Origin: Synergistaceae bacterium
GTDB taxonomy: Bacteria; Synergistota; Synergistia; Synergistales; Aminobacteriaceae
DNA length: 13,905 nucleotides
Assembly (NCBI GenBank): GCA_017475805.1
Contig: JAFVEW010000192.1
Span: 1 to 13,905, forward strand
Direction: 5' to 3'
Positions 7,929 through 13,868 of this stretch are shown here, one piece after another (the first letter of the stretch is position 1; the number at the start of each line of letters is the position of its first letter). The translations under genes and the position numbers were made by a program. The notes under the pieces are model-generated. The model had not been told where the DNA came from, ran no database searches, and saw only the letters and a program-made list of their open reading frames with translations.

Positions 7929-8051
7929 GAGAGAGAGATGTAGAATTTTGGTGAAACAAGAACAAAACGGTGGTATAAGTTCGTATTCTATGGGTAGTAA
8001 CTATTAACTCCTTCGTATTTTCCGTTTACGCAAACTATTTTTATAATCCTA

Positions 8052-8084
8052 AAAAAAGCCGTCCCGCTTTGAGACGACTTTTTT
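8052..8084. terminator. Bidirectional terminator after the GGDEF/EAL gene
   Basis: AAAAAAGCCGTC (8052-8063) pairs with GACGACTTTTTT (8073-8084) with one C-A mismatch and a 9-base loop. The A and T flanks make it work in both directions. It lies between the GGDEF/EAL gene and the convergent small gene ending at 8103. The 120 bases before it (7929-8050) are AT-rich and show no gene or clear signal. Confidence 0.75.
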
Positions 8085-8102
8085 ATTTATTTTATATCTG
8101 CA

Positions 8103-8492
8103 TTATGCTTGTTCCCATGTATATACCTTAGAATTTGCCATGCCAGGTCTGCGATAATAATCGTCGATATGTTTTTCCATAAATTTATCTTTCGTAGCTT
8201 GATCGGCTTCAACTGCATCGAATTCGTAACGGTCTTTATCTTTTTCGTCCGTATATTCCGTAACTTTTTTCCATTTAGCGTTTGTGTAAACACCTTTAAC
8301 TACGCCATCAACAACCGCCAAGATGAGACCGTTAGGTGTTGCGTTTAACTCTTCGACTCTTTCTCTCCCGACGTTCCAAGCATAACGCGCGGCCTTGTAA
8401 ACGTCGCCTCCCTTGCTGTCTACAGTTTTCTGATTAATTTTGAGAATTACGCAGTGCGCCTGCACCATTTCACTTTTGGTAATTTTTTCCAT
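8103..8492 (-). CDS. Small cytoplasmic protein with a PUA-like 'YAW...VLAVxxGxVxGVY' pattern
   Basis: A 129-residue soluble protein without signal peptide or membrane segments. Its centre reads AARYAWNVGRERVEE (34-48) followed by LILAVVDGVVKGVYT (56-70). Its end contains DDYYRRPGMANSKVY (110-124). From memory this pattern (Y-x-A-x-R-x-A-W, then LAVV-x-G-x-V-x-GV, then a Y/RxxG-x-x-N tail) recalls small PUA-like or EVE-like domains in restriction, phage and hypothetical proteins. I cannot confirm this without a profile search, so the function is unassigned. Translation starts 7 bases after AGGAGG, and that ribosome binding site overlaps the stop codon of the upstream exported-protein gene, so the two are translationally coupled. 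It is the second gene of a two-gene unit driven from the G-tract promoter at 9003-9029. Confidence 0.75.
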   Translation of the reverse strand: MEKITKSEMVQAHCVILKINQKTVDSKGGDVYKAARYAWNVGRERVEELNATPNGLILAVVDGVVKGVYTNAKWKKVTEYTDEKDKDRYEFDAVEADQATKDKFMEKHIDDYYRRPGMANSKVYTWEQA

Positions 8493-8499
8493 TACAATT

Positions 8500-8505
8500 C
8501 CTCCT
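8500..8505 (-). promoter_or_regulatory. Shine-Dalgarno overlapping the upstream stop codon
   Basis: AGGAGG on the minus strand is 7 bases from the ATG at 8490-8492. Its first two bases are the last two of the TAG stop (8504-8506) of the upstream gene. Ribosomes ending the first gene are placed directly on the start of the second. Confidence 0.75.
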
Positions 8506-8959
8506 AATCAAATGCCGTCTCTACAATGACGGACTTTACTTCAACCATGCCAGAATCAGCATAAACCACAACTTCCCAGCCTTCGGAAAGATTGCGATAT
8601 CTCCAGCGGTCCCCTTCACCGTCCATGCCAGGAATACCATAGGCATTTATAAACGCTTGGACAAACTCTCGAACCGTCATTTGACCAGCTCCGAAATTAT
8701 ATCGAAGAAAATTAAGTTCAATGATTCTTCCATCATCCTTTCTAAGACTAATAGCCGTAGCTCCGTAATTTTCAGGGTTCTTCACCATTCCATAACTGGC
8801 TATTTCAGCTCCTTCCAACTTCATTCCAAGCTGCAAGCCCTTGATTTTCGGCCCGAAGCCGCCTTCATTAACCTTAAACGGGTCAATGCACCAGCCGGCC
8901 GTCGCAGCAAACATCACGACGCATAATGCCAACAGAAAACTTTTCATTACTTTTTTCAT
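8504..8959 (-). CDS. Exported protein of unknown function
   Basis: A 151-residue protein with a clear Sec signal peptide (MKKVMKSF, hydrophobic core 8-20, small residues near AGWC at 21-24). The mature part is about 127 residues with no membrane helix, starting with a Gly-rich stretch and GLQLGMKLEGAE (41-52). It has alternating beta-like segments and ends VEVKSVIVETAFD. I do not recognise the family. The frame is open further upstream to an ATG at 9020-9022 that runs through the poly-G tract. That start has no ribosome binding site and falls inside the predicted promoter. The ATG at 8957-8959 has AGGAGG at 8971-8976, 11 bases away, and is preferred. It is the first gene of a coupled pair, divergent from the exported flavoprotein reductase, and sits behind a promoter with a nine-G spacer, so its expression may be phase variable. 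Confidence 0.8.
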   Translation of the reverse strand: MKKVMKSFLLALCVVMFAATAGWCIDPFKVNEGGFGPKIKGLQLGMKLEGAEIASYGMVKNPENYGATAISLRKDDGRIIELNFLRYNFGAGQMTVREFVQAFINAYGIPGMDGEGDRWRYRNLSEGWEVVVYADSGMVEVKSVIVETAFD

Positions 8960-9002
8960 GAGACTCTTATCCTCCTTTGGGAATTTATTTATTATGTTCC
9001 CT

Positions 9003-9029
9003 ATTTTATTACCCCCCCCCATTTGTCAA
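9003..9029 (-). promoter_or_regulatory. Promoter with a nine-G homopolymer in its spacer
   Basis: On the minus strand, a consensus -35 TTGACA (9029 to 9024) is followed by AAT, nine G (9020 to 9012), TAA and a -10 TAAAAT (9008 to 9003). The spacer is 15 bases, shorter than the usual 17. Transcription would start near 8996, leaving a leader of about 37 bases that contains AGGAGG before the ATG at 8959. Gain of one or two G by slippage would bring the spacer to 16-17 bases and should raise activity. The sequence elements are visible; the switching is inferred from promoters of this design in other bacteria. Confidence 0.65.
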
Positions 9030-9047
9030 GTGAATTTTTGTTCACAA
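9028..9047. promoter_or_regulatory. Candidate Rex (redox repressor) operator
   Basis: The 20-mer reads AAGTGAA-N6-TTCACAA. It matches the known Rex operator TTGTGAA-N6-TTCACAA at 12 of 14 fixed positions, with the right half perfect. Rex is a repressor released by a high NADH/NAD+ ratio and commonly controls fermentation and anaerobic respiration genes. The site overlaps the -35 of the leftward promoter by two bases and lies about 90 bases before the predicted start of the rightward reductase transcript. No rex gene is in the window. Confidence 0.55.
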
Positions 9048-9099
9048 TTTTCGCGGCGTGATTTTTACAGTTTTCAGGACGCTCTGACTTTGACAGGCA

Positions 9100-9128
9100 T
9101 AAACAAAATTTTGTTCATGTGATATTAT
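9100..9128 (+). promoter_or_regulatory. Extended -10 promoter for the flavoprotein reductase, with palindromic spacer
   Basis: TAAACA (9100-9105, 4 of 6 match to the -35 consensus) is 17 bases from TATTAT (9123-9128). The -10 is preceded by TG at 9120-9121, giving the extended form TG-n-TATTAT. A perfect 14-bp palindrome, AACAAAATTTTGTT (9102-9115), overlaps the -35 and spacer and could be an operator. The remaining leader to the ATG at 9185 is AT-rich with a Shine-Dalgarno AAAGGA at 9170-9175. Confidence 0.5.
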
Positions 9129-9184
9129 TTTATAAATCCAAACTCAATTTTTCATAATTTATTTTTTAGAAAGGAAAAATTCTC

Positions 9185-11983
9185 ATGAAAAAACATTTTT
9201 GTTTAGTTCTTGCTGTGTGCTTAATGTTCACGGCTTCGTGTGCTTATGCTGCTTTCACGCCCGGAACTTACGAAGGCGAAGGCAAAGGTTACAGCGAAAC
9301 AAGCCCCGTTAAGGTCAAGGTTACTGTTGACGCTGAAAAAATCACAGCCGTTGAGATCGATGCTCCTGAAGAAGTCCCGTTCGGTGTTCAAAATTTTCCG
9401 AAGTACATCGAAGCTTTAATCGGCCGCGCTGACGGAAATATCGACGCTATTAGCAACGCTACTTTGTCCCGCAACGGAATTAAAGAGGCAGTCGAGAAAG
9501 CTTTAGCTAAAGCAATGCCCGTAACGAGTAAAGGTTTCACGCCCGGAACTTATGTCGGCGAAGGCAAAGGCTACAGCGAGACAAGTCCCGTTAAAGTTAA
9601 GGTTACTGTTGACGCTGAAAAAATCACAGCAGTTGAAATCGATGCTCCTGAAGAAGTCCCGTTCGGCACAATGAATTTCCCTGCTTACAGCGCAGCATTA
9701 ATCGGACGCACTGACGGACAGATTGACGCTATCAGCAACGCTACAATGTCGCGCAACGGCATTGCAGAAGCCGTCGAAAAAGCATTAGCAGAAGCTCGCG
9801 GTGAAAAGAAAGAGGCCGGCTCAAACGCTCCGATTTCTTTCACGCCGGGCGAATACACAGCCACAGCTTACGGCTATAACGGACCTGTCGAAGTCAAAGT
9901 TACTTTTGAAAATGACAAGCTCAAAGGAATAGCAGTAACGAAAAATCCTGAAACAGGACACGTCGGCGACATTGCTTTTGACATTATGATTCCTGAAATG
10001 ATTCAGGCTAACGGCTCAGGAGTTGACGCTGTATCAGGAGCAACTTTCTCAACCCGCGCCCTCCGCAACGCTGTCAACGCTGCCGCAGAAATGGCTAAAT
10101 GCTCTAACCTTGAGGCCTTCAAAGCCGCTAAAGTCGAACATAAAGCAGGCGACCCTATCACCGTTCATTATGACGTCGTTATAGTCGGTGCAGGCGGTGC
10201 AGGTGTAGCAGCAGCAGCCCAAGCGGCTCAGTTAGGTTTGAAAACTTTAATCATCGAGAAAAATGCTGAAGTCGGCGGAAATACTCTCGTATCAGGCGGA
10301 CAATATCAAAGCGTCATGCCTTACTTAGTTTGGGATCCGAAAAATCCTGACGCTGAGACGGGCGTTTATGCTTTCACAGGCGTTGAGTATCCGAAGGTTA
10401 AGTCCGTTCAGGGTTGTATCAATGAGTTAAAAATGATTTACAACTGGAGCGAAGAACCTTTTGACGCTGAATTTTATAAAACTCATGAATATGTTGCGGG
10501 CGACGCTCTCGAACTTTCAAAGCACGGCGTTCACGCTGAATATTTGCCGATTTTGAAAGCACTTAAGGCCGAAATTAAAGCCTATTTAGACTGGGCACAG
10601 CCGAAACTTGACGCAGGTATCCCTGAAAATCAGCTTGCTCTTTTCTCCACGCTTAACCTTCATATTTTCCAGACTTATTACGGCGGTTTAAGACAGAGCG
10701 CGGATAAATCTCAATGGATTTACGGCGACGTCAACCTCGTTAAACAGTTTATCGAAAGTGCTCAAGGCCTCAAAGAATGGCTCGAAGGAATGGGCGCGAC
10801 TTTCAAAGAAGATGCACAGGCGACTTTAATCGGAGCTTTATGGTATCGTGAAAATGAATTTATCGGCGCAAACGTTGACACGGACGGCGACGGAACTCCT
10901 GAAACTTATCAGGGACGCTGGGGAACTTATTTTGTCGCTCCCGTCAATGCGTTTTTGAAAGCTAATCATGAGAATCAAATTATGCTCCGCACTTCTGTCA
11001 GCGAATTAATCAAAGAGAGCGGCAGAGTTGTAGGCGTCAAAGCAAAACGTTACGACGGCACAGAAGTTACAGCTTATGCTACTAAAGGCGTAATTCTTGC
11101 GACGGGCGGCTATGCTGCTAACTTAAAGAAAGTCGTTGACGAAAACGTCTATTGGTCGCCGGAATATCTTTCACTTTCAACGAAGACAACTAACCGTTCT
11201 TCATTACAGGGCGACGGCATCACGATGGCTCAGGCAGCCGGAGCTAACGTTACGGGAATGGGCTTCACTCAGTTAATGCCGATTTCGTGGATTGACAACG
11301 GAAATTTAGCCTTCGGCGGCGGAAATTACGCTTGCTGGATTAATCCCAACACTGGCCACAGATTTGTTGACGAAGGCTCAGAGCGCGATGTTCTTTCACT
11401 TGCTGAGTTTAGAAACGGCATGGAATACAAAGGCAGCAAAGGCGTTTTCTTGGAGTTTTATAACGTCGAACAGAAAATGCCCGCCCCTGTTCAGCTTCCT
11501 GAAACTGGTGATTTCGCAGGACGTTATTACAGAAGAAAAATCGCTGAACTTCCCGAACTTTTCAAAGAGCTTGGCGTCCAAGCTGACCCTAAAGTCGTTG
11601 AGCAAACTATCAGAGATTATGATAAGGCCGTAATGAGCGGCAAAGATTTTCCTGATGTCGGCAAAGCAATAGCTTCAAGAACAGTCGGAAACGTTCAGAA
11701 AAATCCTGACGGAAGCTATAATCCTGATACTTACGATTTAGATAACACCGTCATGACGATTAGATTAATGGCTCCGAGCACTCACCACACGATGGGCGGC
11801 TTAGTCGTTGATACTGAGAGACATGTTTTAACACCCGACGGAAAAATCATTCCTGGCCTTTACGCAGCTGGCGAAGTTACCGGCGGTATTCACGGAGGAA
11901 ACAGACTCGGCGGCAACGCTATAACTGAAATTTTTGTTTCAGGTCGTATCGCAGCCTCTTCTGTAGCTCAAGATAATAAATAA
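9185..11983 (+). CDS. Exported flavoprotein reductase with three FMN-binding domains (fumarate/urocanate reductase-like)
   Basis: A 932-residue protein with a Sec signal peptide ending near AYA (20-22); TASC at 16-19 leaves lipoprotein processing possible. Three FMN_bind domains follow, each with a covalent-FMN acceptor Thr of the ApbE type: DAISNAT (T93), DAISNAT (T187) and DAVSGAT (T287). The C-terminal FAD_binding_2 domain (about 328-925) shows GAGGAG at 335-340, E358, the catalytic-type Arg R734, HH at 867-868 with TMGG, and R907 in NRLGGNA. Electrons probably pass through the FMN domains to FAD and reduce an activated C=C bond of a periplasmic acceptor during anaerobic respiration. No CxxCH haem motif is present, so the donor differs from that of haem-linked Shewanella fumarate reductase. 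The usual carboxylate-binding His appears to be M698, so fumarate may not be the substrate. Shine-Dalgarno AAAGGA is 9 bases before ATG. No ApbE gene is in the window. Confidence 0.9.
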   Translation: MKKHFCLVLAVCLMFTASCAYAAFTPGTYEGEGKGYSETSPVKVKVTVDAEKITAVEIDAPEEVPFGVQNFPKYIEALIGRADGNIDAISNATLSRNGIKEAVEKALAKAMPVTSKGFTPGTYVGEGKGYSETSPVKVKVTVDAEKITAVEIDAPEEVPFGTMNFPAYSAALIGRTDGQIDAISNATMSRNGIAEAVEKALAEARGEKKEAGSNAPISFTPGEYTATAYGYNGPVEVKVTFENDKLKGIAVTKNPETGHVGDIAFDIMIPEMIQANGSGVDAVSGATFSTRALRNAVNAAAEMAKCSNLEAFKAAKVEHKAGDPITVHYDVVIVGAGGAGVAAAAQAAQLGLKTLIIEKNAEVGGNTLVSGGQYQSVMPYLVWDPKNPDAETGVYAFTGVEYPKVKSVQGCINELKMIYNWSEEPFDAEFYKTHEYVAGDALELSKHGVHAEYLPILKALKAEIKAYLDWAQPKLDAGIPENQLALFSTLNLHIFQTYYGGLRQSADKSQWIYGDVNLVKQFIESAQGLKEWLEGMGATFKEDAQATLIGALWYRENEFIGANVDTDGDGTPETYQGRWGTYFVAPVNAFLKANHENQIMLRTSVSELIKESGRVVGVKAKRYDGTEVTAYATKGVILATGGYAANLKKVVDENVYWSPEYLSLSTKTTNRSSLQGDGITMAQAAGANVTGMGFTQLMPISWIDNGNLAFGGGNYACWINPNTGHRFVDEGSERDVLSLAEFRNGMEYKGSKGVFLEFYNVEQKMPAPVQLPETGDFAGRYYRRKIAELPELFKELGVQADPKVVEQTIRDYDKAVMSGKDFPDVGKAIASRTVGNVQKNPDGSYNPDTYDLDNTVMTIRLMAPSTHHTMGGLVVDTERHVLTPDGKIIPGLYAAGEVTGGIHGGNRLGGNAITEIFVSGRIAASSVAQDNK
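9251..9799 (+). repeat. Tandem duplication of an FMN-binding domain inside the reductase gene
   Basis: Unit 1 (9251-9514, residues 23-110) and unit 2 (9536-9799, residues 118-205) are direct repeats 285 bases apart. By hand alignment 76 of 88 residues are identical (about 86%), without gaps, and long DNA stretches are nearly identical too. The third FMN domain (about 219-300) is clearly more distant. The duplication is therefore recent, or is kept uniform by recombination. Confidence 0.9.
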
Positions 11984-11990
11984 GTTTTAA

Positions 11991-12051
11991 TAAAGAATTT
12001 AGGAACGAGGAGTTAGGAATTGATCTTCCTGCTCCTCATTCTTGTTCTTTA
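11991..12051 (+). terminator. Long imperfect hairpin built around heptad repeat tract 4
   Basis: Outer arms TAAAGAA (11991-11997) and TTCTTTA (12045-12051) pair perfectly. Inner arms pair GAGGAGTTAGGAA (12007-12019) with TTCCTGCTCCTC (12026-12037) with one bulge and one G-T pair. The rising arm contains three heptads of the dispersed family (12000-12020: TAGGAAC, GAGGAGT, TAGGAAT). It starts 8 bases after the reductase stop, so it probably acts as a terminator or transcript-end stabiliser, although the T-rich stretch is interrupted. Confidence 0.6.
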
Positions 12052-12078
12052 TTTAACATAACTATGAGGTTCCATATT

Positions 12079-12735
12079 ATGAAAAAATTTTTAATCGCGT
12101 TTTTTGTTTTGTTTATTGCTTGCGGGGCAAATGCAGATACAATCATAAACTCTATCAATGCCGCTGAAGACGCAGAGCAGTTAGTCATTGTTTCAGGGAC
12201 TAAAGGCTCAAACGCGAATTTTTATTTTTACGAAAAAAATTCCGACGGCGAATGGAACGAAATAATCTCATGCCCCGCTTATATCGGCAAAAAAGGCTGG
12301 GGCAAAACCCGTGAGGGCGACTTAAAAACTCCGCGAGGCGTTTTTCATTTCACAATGGCCTTCGGAATTAATGACGATCCCGGTTGTGAAATAGGCTACA
12401 CAAAAGTTGACGAAACTCATTATTGGGTCGGCGACTCAAATTCAGAAAAATATAATCAATTCGTTTCAACTCGTGATTATAAAAATTTTAATCAAAAAGA
12501 CAGCGAACATATCATCGATTACGATTTAGCTTATAAATATTGCCTCAACATCAGCTACAATGAAAACGGCACGCCTGGCAAAGGCAGCGCGATTTTCTTA
12601 CACTGCTACACGAAAAATAAATTCACGGGCGGCTGTGTCGCAATTCCTGAAGAAAAAATGATTGAAGTTTTAAGACACGTTAAGAATAATTGTGTCGTAG
12701 TCATGGACGAGAGAAAAAATCTTAAAAAATATTAA
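12079..12735 (+). CDS. Exported L,D-transpeptidase-like (YkuD) protein
   Basis: A 218-residue protein with a signal peptide (MKKFLIAFFVLFIACGANA, cut probably after A19; an IAC at 13-15 makes a lipoprotein possible). The catalytic YkuD domain covers about 35-210. It shows the entry segment GWGKTREGDLKTPRGVF (73-89) and the active-site region with H175 in FLHCYT and C186 in GGCVAIP. The normal motif is HGT...S-x-GC; here Gly (G184) replaces the usual Ser before GC. Such enzymes make L,D-crosslinks in peptidoglycan or attach proteins to it; the closest subgroup, by the KTPRGVF and long insert, is the 'L,D-transpeptidase family' proteins of anaerobes. An in-frame ATG at 12064 exists. The ATG at 12079 is preferred because GAGG lies 9 bases before it and it starts the signal peptide directly. 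The ChrA gene begins 3 bases after the stop. Confidence 0.85.
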   Translation: MKKFLIAFFVLFIACGANADTIINSINAAEDAEQLVIVSGTKGSNANFYFYEKNSDGEWNEIISCPAYIGKKGWGKTREGDLKTPRGVFHFTMAFGINDDPGCEIGYTKVDETHYWVGDSNSEKYNQFVSTRDYKNFNQKDSEHIIDYDLAYKYCLNISYNENGTPGKGSAIFLHCYTKNKFTGGCVAIPEEKMIEVLRHVKNNCVVVMDERKNLKKY

Positions 12736-12738
12736 ATT

Positions 12739-13272
12739 ATGAAAATCTTATTTAACCTATTTATAACCTTTGCAAAGATGGGCGCGGTAACTTTCGGCGG
12801 CGGTTATGCAATGCTTCCGATTTTACAGCGCGAAATCGTTGAAAATAAAAAATGGGGCACTGAAGAAGAACTTGCTGATTATTATGCTATAGGTCAATGC
12901 ACGCCGGGAGTTATCGCTGTGAATGTTGCTACGTTCATAGGACGAAAAGTAGCAGGAAATTTAGGCGGCGTTGTTGCTACGCTCGGTGTAGTTTTTCCGT
13001 CAGTCATGATAATAACTTTATTAGCCGGAGTTATTGAATATTATTCTTCGCTTGAATGGGTCAAACATGCTTTCGCAGGAATTAGAGTTTGCGTCTGCGT
13101 CTTGATTTTCAATGCAGTGTTAAAACTTTTCAAGAAATCCATAATCGATTTCAAGACAATGGCGATTTATTTAATAATTCTTGCTTGCTCATTTATATTT
13201 AATATCTCGCCTGTAATTTTTGTAATAGCGGCGGGCATAGCTGGAATAATTTTGAAGGTGATAGCTAAATGA
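12739..13272 (+). CDS. chrA: Chromate transporter family (ChrA), first half-size subunit
   Basis: A 177-residue membrane protein of the CHR family in its short, single-domain form. The N-terminal half holds the family signature: FAKMGAVTFGGGYAMLP (11-27), a conserved acidic/aromatic stretch ENKKWGTEEELADYYAIGQ (35-53), CTPGVIAVNVATFIG (54-68) and PSVMI near 87-91. Several hydrophobic segments follow to the end. Short CHR proteins usually come as an adjacent pair that together do the job of one long ChrA. Characterised members export chromate; many in anaerobes have no tested substrate. There is no Shine-Dalgarno and only 3 bases separate it from the L,D-transpeptidase stop, so its translation is probably coupled. 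It overlaps the second subunit by 4 bases. Confidence 0.9.
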   Translation: MKILFNLFITFAKMGAVTFGGGYAMLPILQREIVENKKWGTEEELADYYAIGQCTPGVIAVNVATFIGRKVAGNLGGVVATLGVVFPSVMIITLLAGVIEYYSSLEWVKHAFAGIRVCVCVLIFNAVLKLFKKSIIDFKTMAIYLIILACSFIFNISPVIFVIAAGIAGIILKVIAK

Positions 13273-13835
13273 TTTACTTAAAATTATTTTGGGAGTTTTT
13301 CAATACCGGTTTATTCGCCGTCGGCGGCGGAATGGCTACACTTCCGTTTTTATATGATATTGCTGATAGAACGGGCTGGTTCTCTCGTCAGCAGTTGGCC
13401 GACATGATAGCAGTATCTGAATCAACGCCCGGCCCTATAGGTATTAACATGGCGACTTATTCAGGCTTTTTAACCGCAGGGATACCCGGTGCTGTAATCG
13501 CGACTTTAGGACTTATAACGCCGAGCATTATTGTAATTTTATTAGTCGCTGCGTTCTTGAATGCTTTTCACGATAATAAATTCGTAAACGGAGCTTTTTA
13601 CGGCTTAAGGCCCGCAAGTTGTGCTATGATAACGGCTGCCGGAGTTATAGTCGCTCACGTAACGATTATAAATAATAATCTTGCAGGAGCGTTATTCGAG
13701 CGTATTCAATGGCCAGCGTTAGGGCTTGCGGCTGTGCTGATAGTCTTGACGAATTTTATAAAATTTACAAAAAAATTTCACCCTGTATTTTGGATTTTTG
13801 TTGCGGCTGTAGTGGGCGTAATTTTCAAATTTTAA
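13269..13835 (+). CDS. chrA: Chromate transporter family (ChrA), second half-size subunit
   Basis: A 188-residue partner of the preceding protein, with the same CHR signature in diverged form: FFNTGLFAVGGGMATLP (10-26), TGWFSRQQLADMIAVSESTPG (35-55), INMATYSGF (59-67) and TPSIIVILLV (84-93). About five or six membrane segments follow. The start ATG overlaps the upstream TGA (ATGA at 13269-13272) and has AAGGTG 8 bases before it, so the two halves are made together in a fixed ratio. Paired short CHR proteins are thought to sit in opposite membrane orientations and work as a heterodimer. Substrate is unproven here. Confidence 0.9.
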   Translation: MIYLKLFWEFFNTGLFAVGGGMATLPFLYDIADRTGWFSRQQLADMIAVSESTPGPIGINMATYSGFLTAGIPGAVIATLGLITPSIIVILLVAAFLNAFHDNKFVNGAFYGLRPASCAMITAAGVIVAHVTIINNNLAGALFERIQWPALGLAAVLIVLTNFIKFTKKFHPVFWIFVAAVVGVIFKF

Positions 13836-13868
13836 TTATTTTATTTAATCGAAAGTTGGTATAAAAAC

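Noticed and set aside
7929..8050. Small RNA or short gene after the GGDEF/EAL gene
   Set aside because: No open frame with a ribosome site and no stable hairpin were seen apart from the terminator at 8052-8084.
8957..9022. Longer version of the exported protein starting at the ATG at 9022, reading through the G tract (MGGGNKIGN...)
   Set aside because: There is no ribosome binding site before it, it lies inside the predicted promoter, and it would place 21 polar residues before a normal signal peptide. The ATG at 8957-8959 has AGGAGG.
9118..9136. CRP/FNR-type site around TGTGATATTATTTTATA
   Set aside because: Only the left half TGTGA is present; the right half-site TCACA or ATCAA is missing.
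12064..12078. Upstream ATG start for the L,D-transpeptidase-like protein
   Set aside because: It has no ribosome site, and its own codons contain the GAGG that serves the ATG at 12079. It also adds a non-typical MRFHI before the signal peptide.
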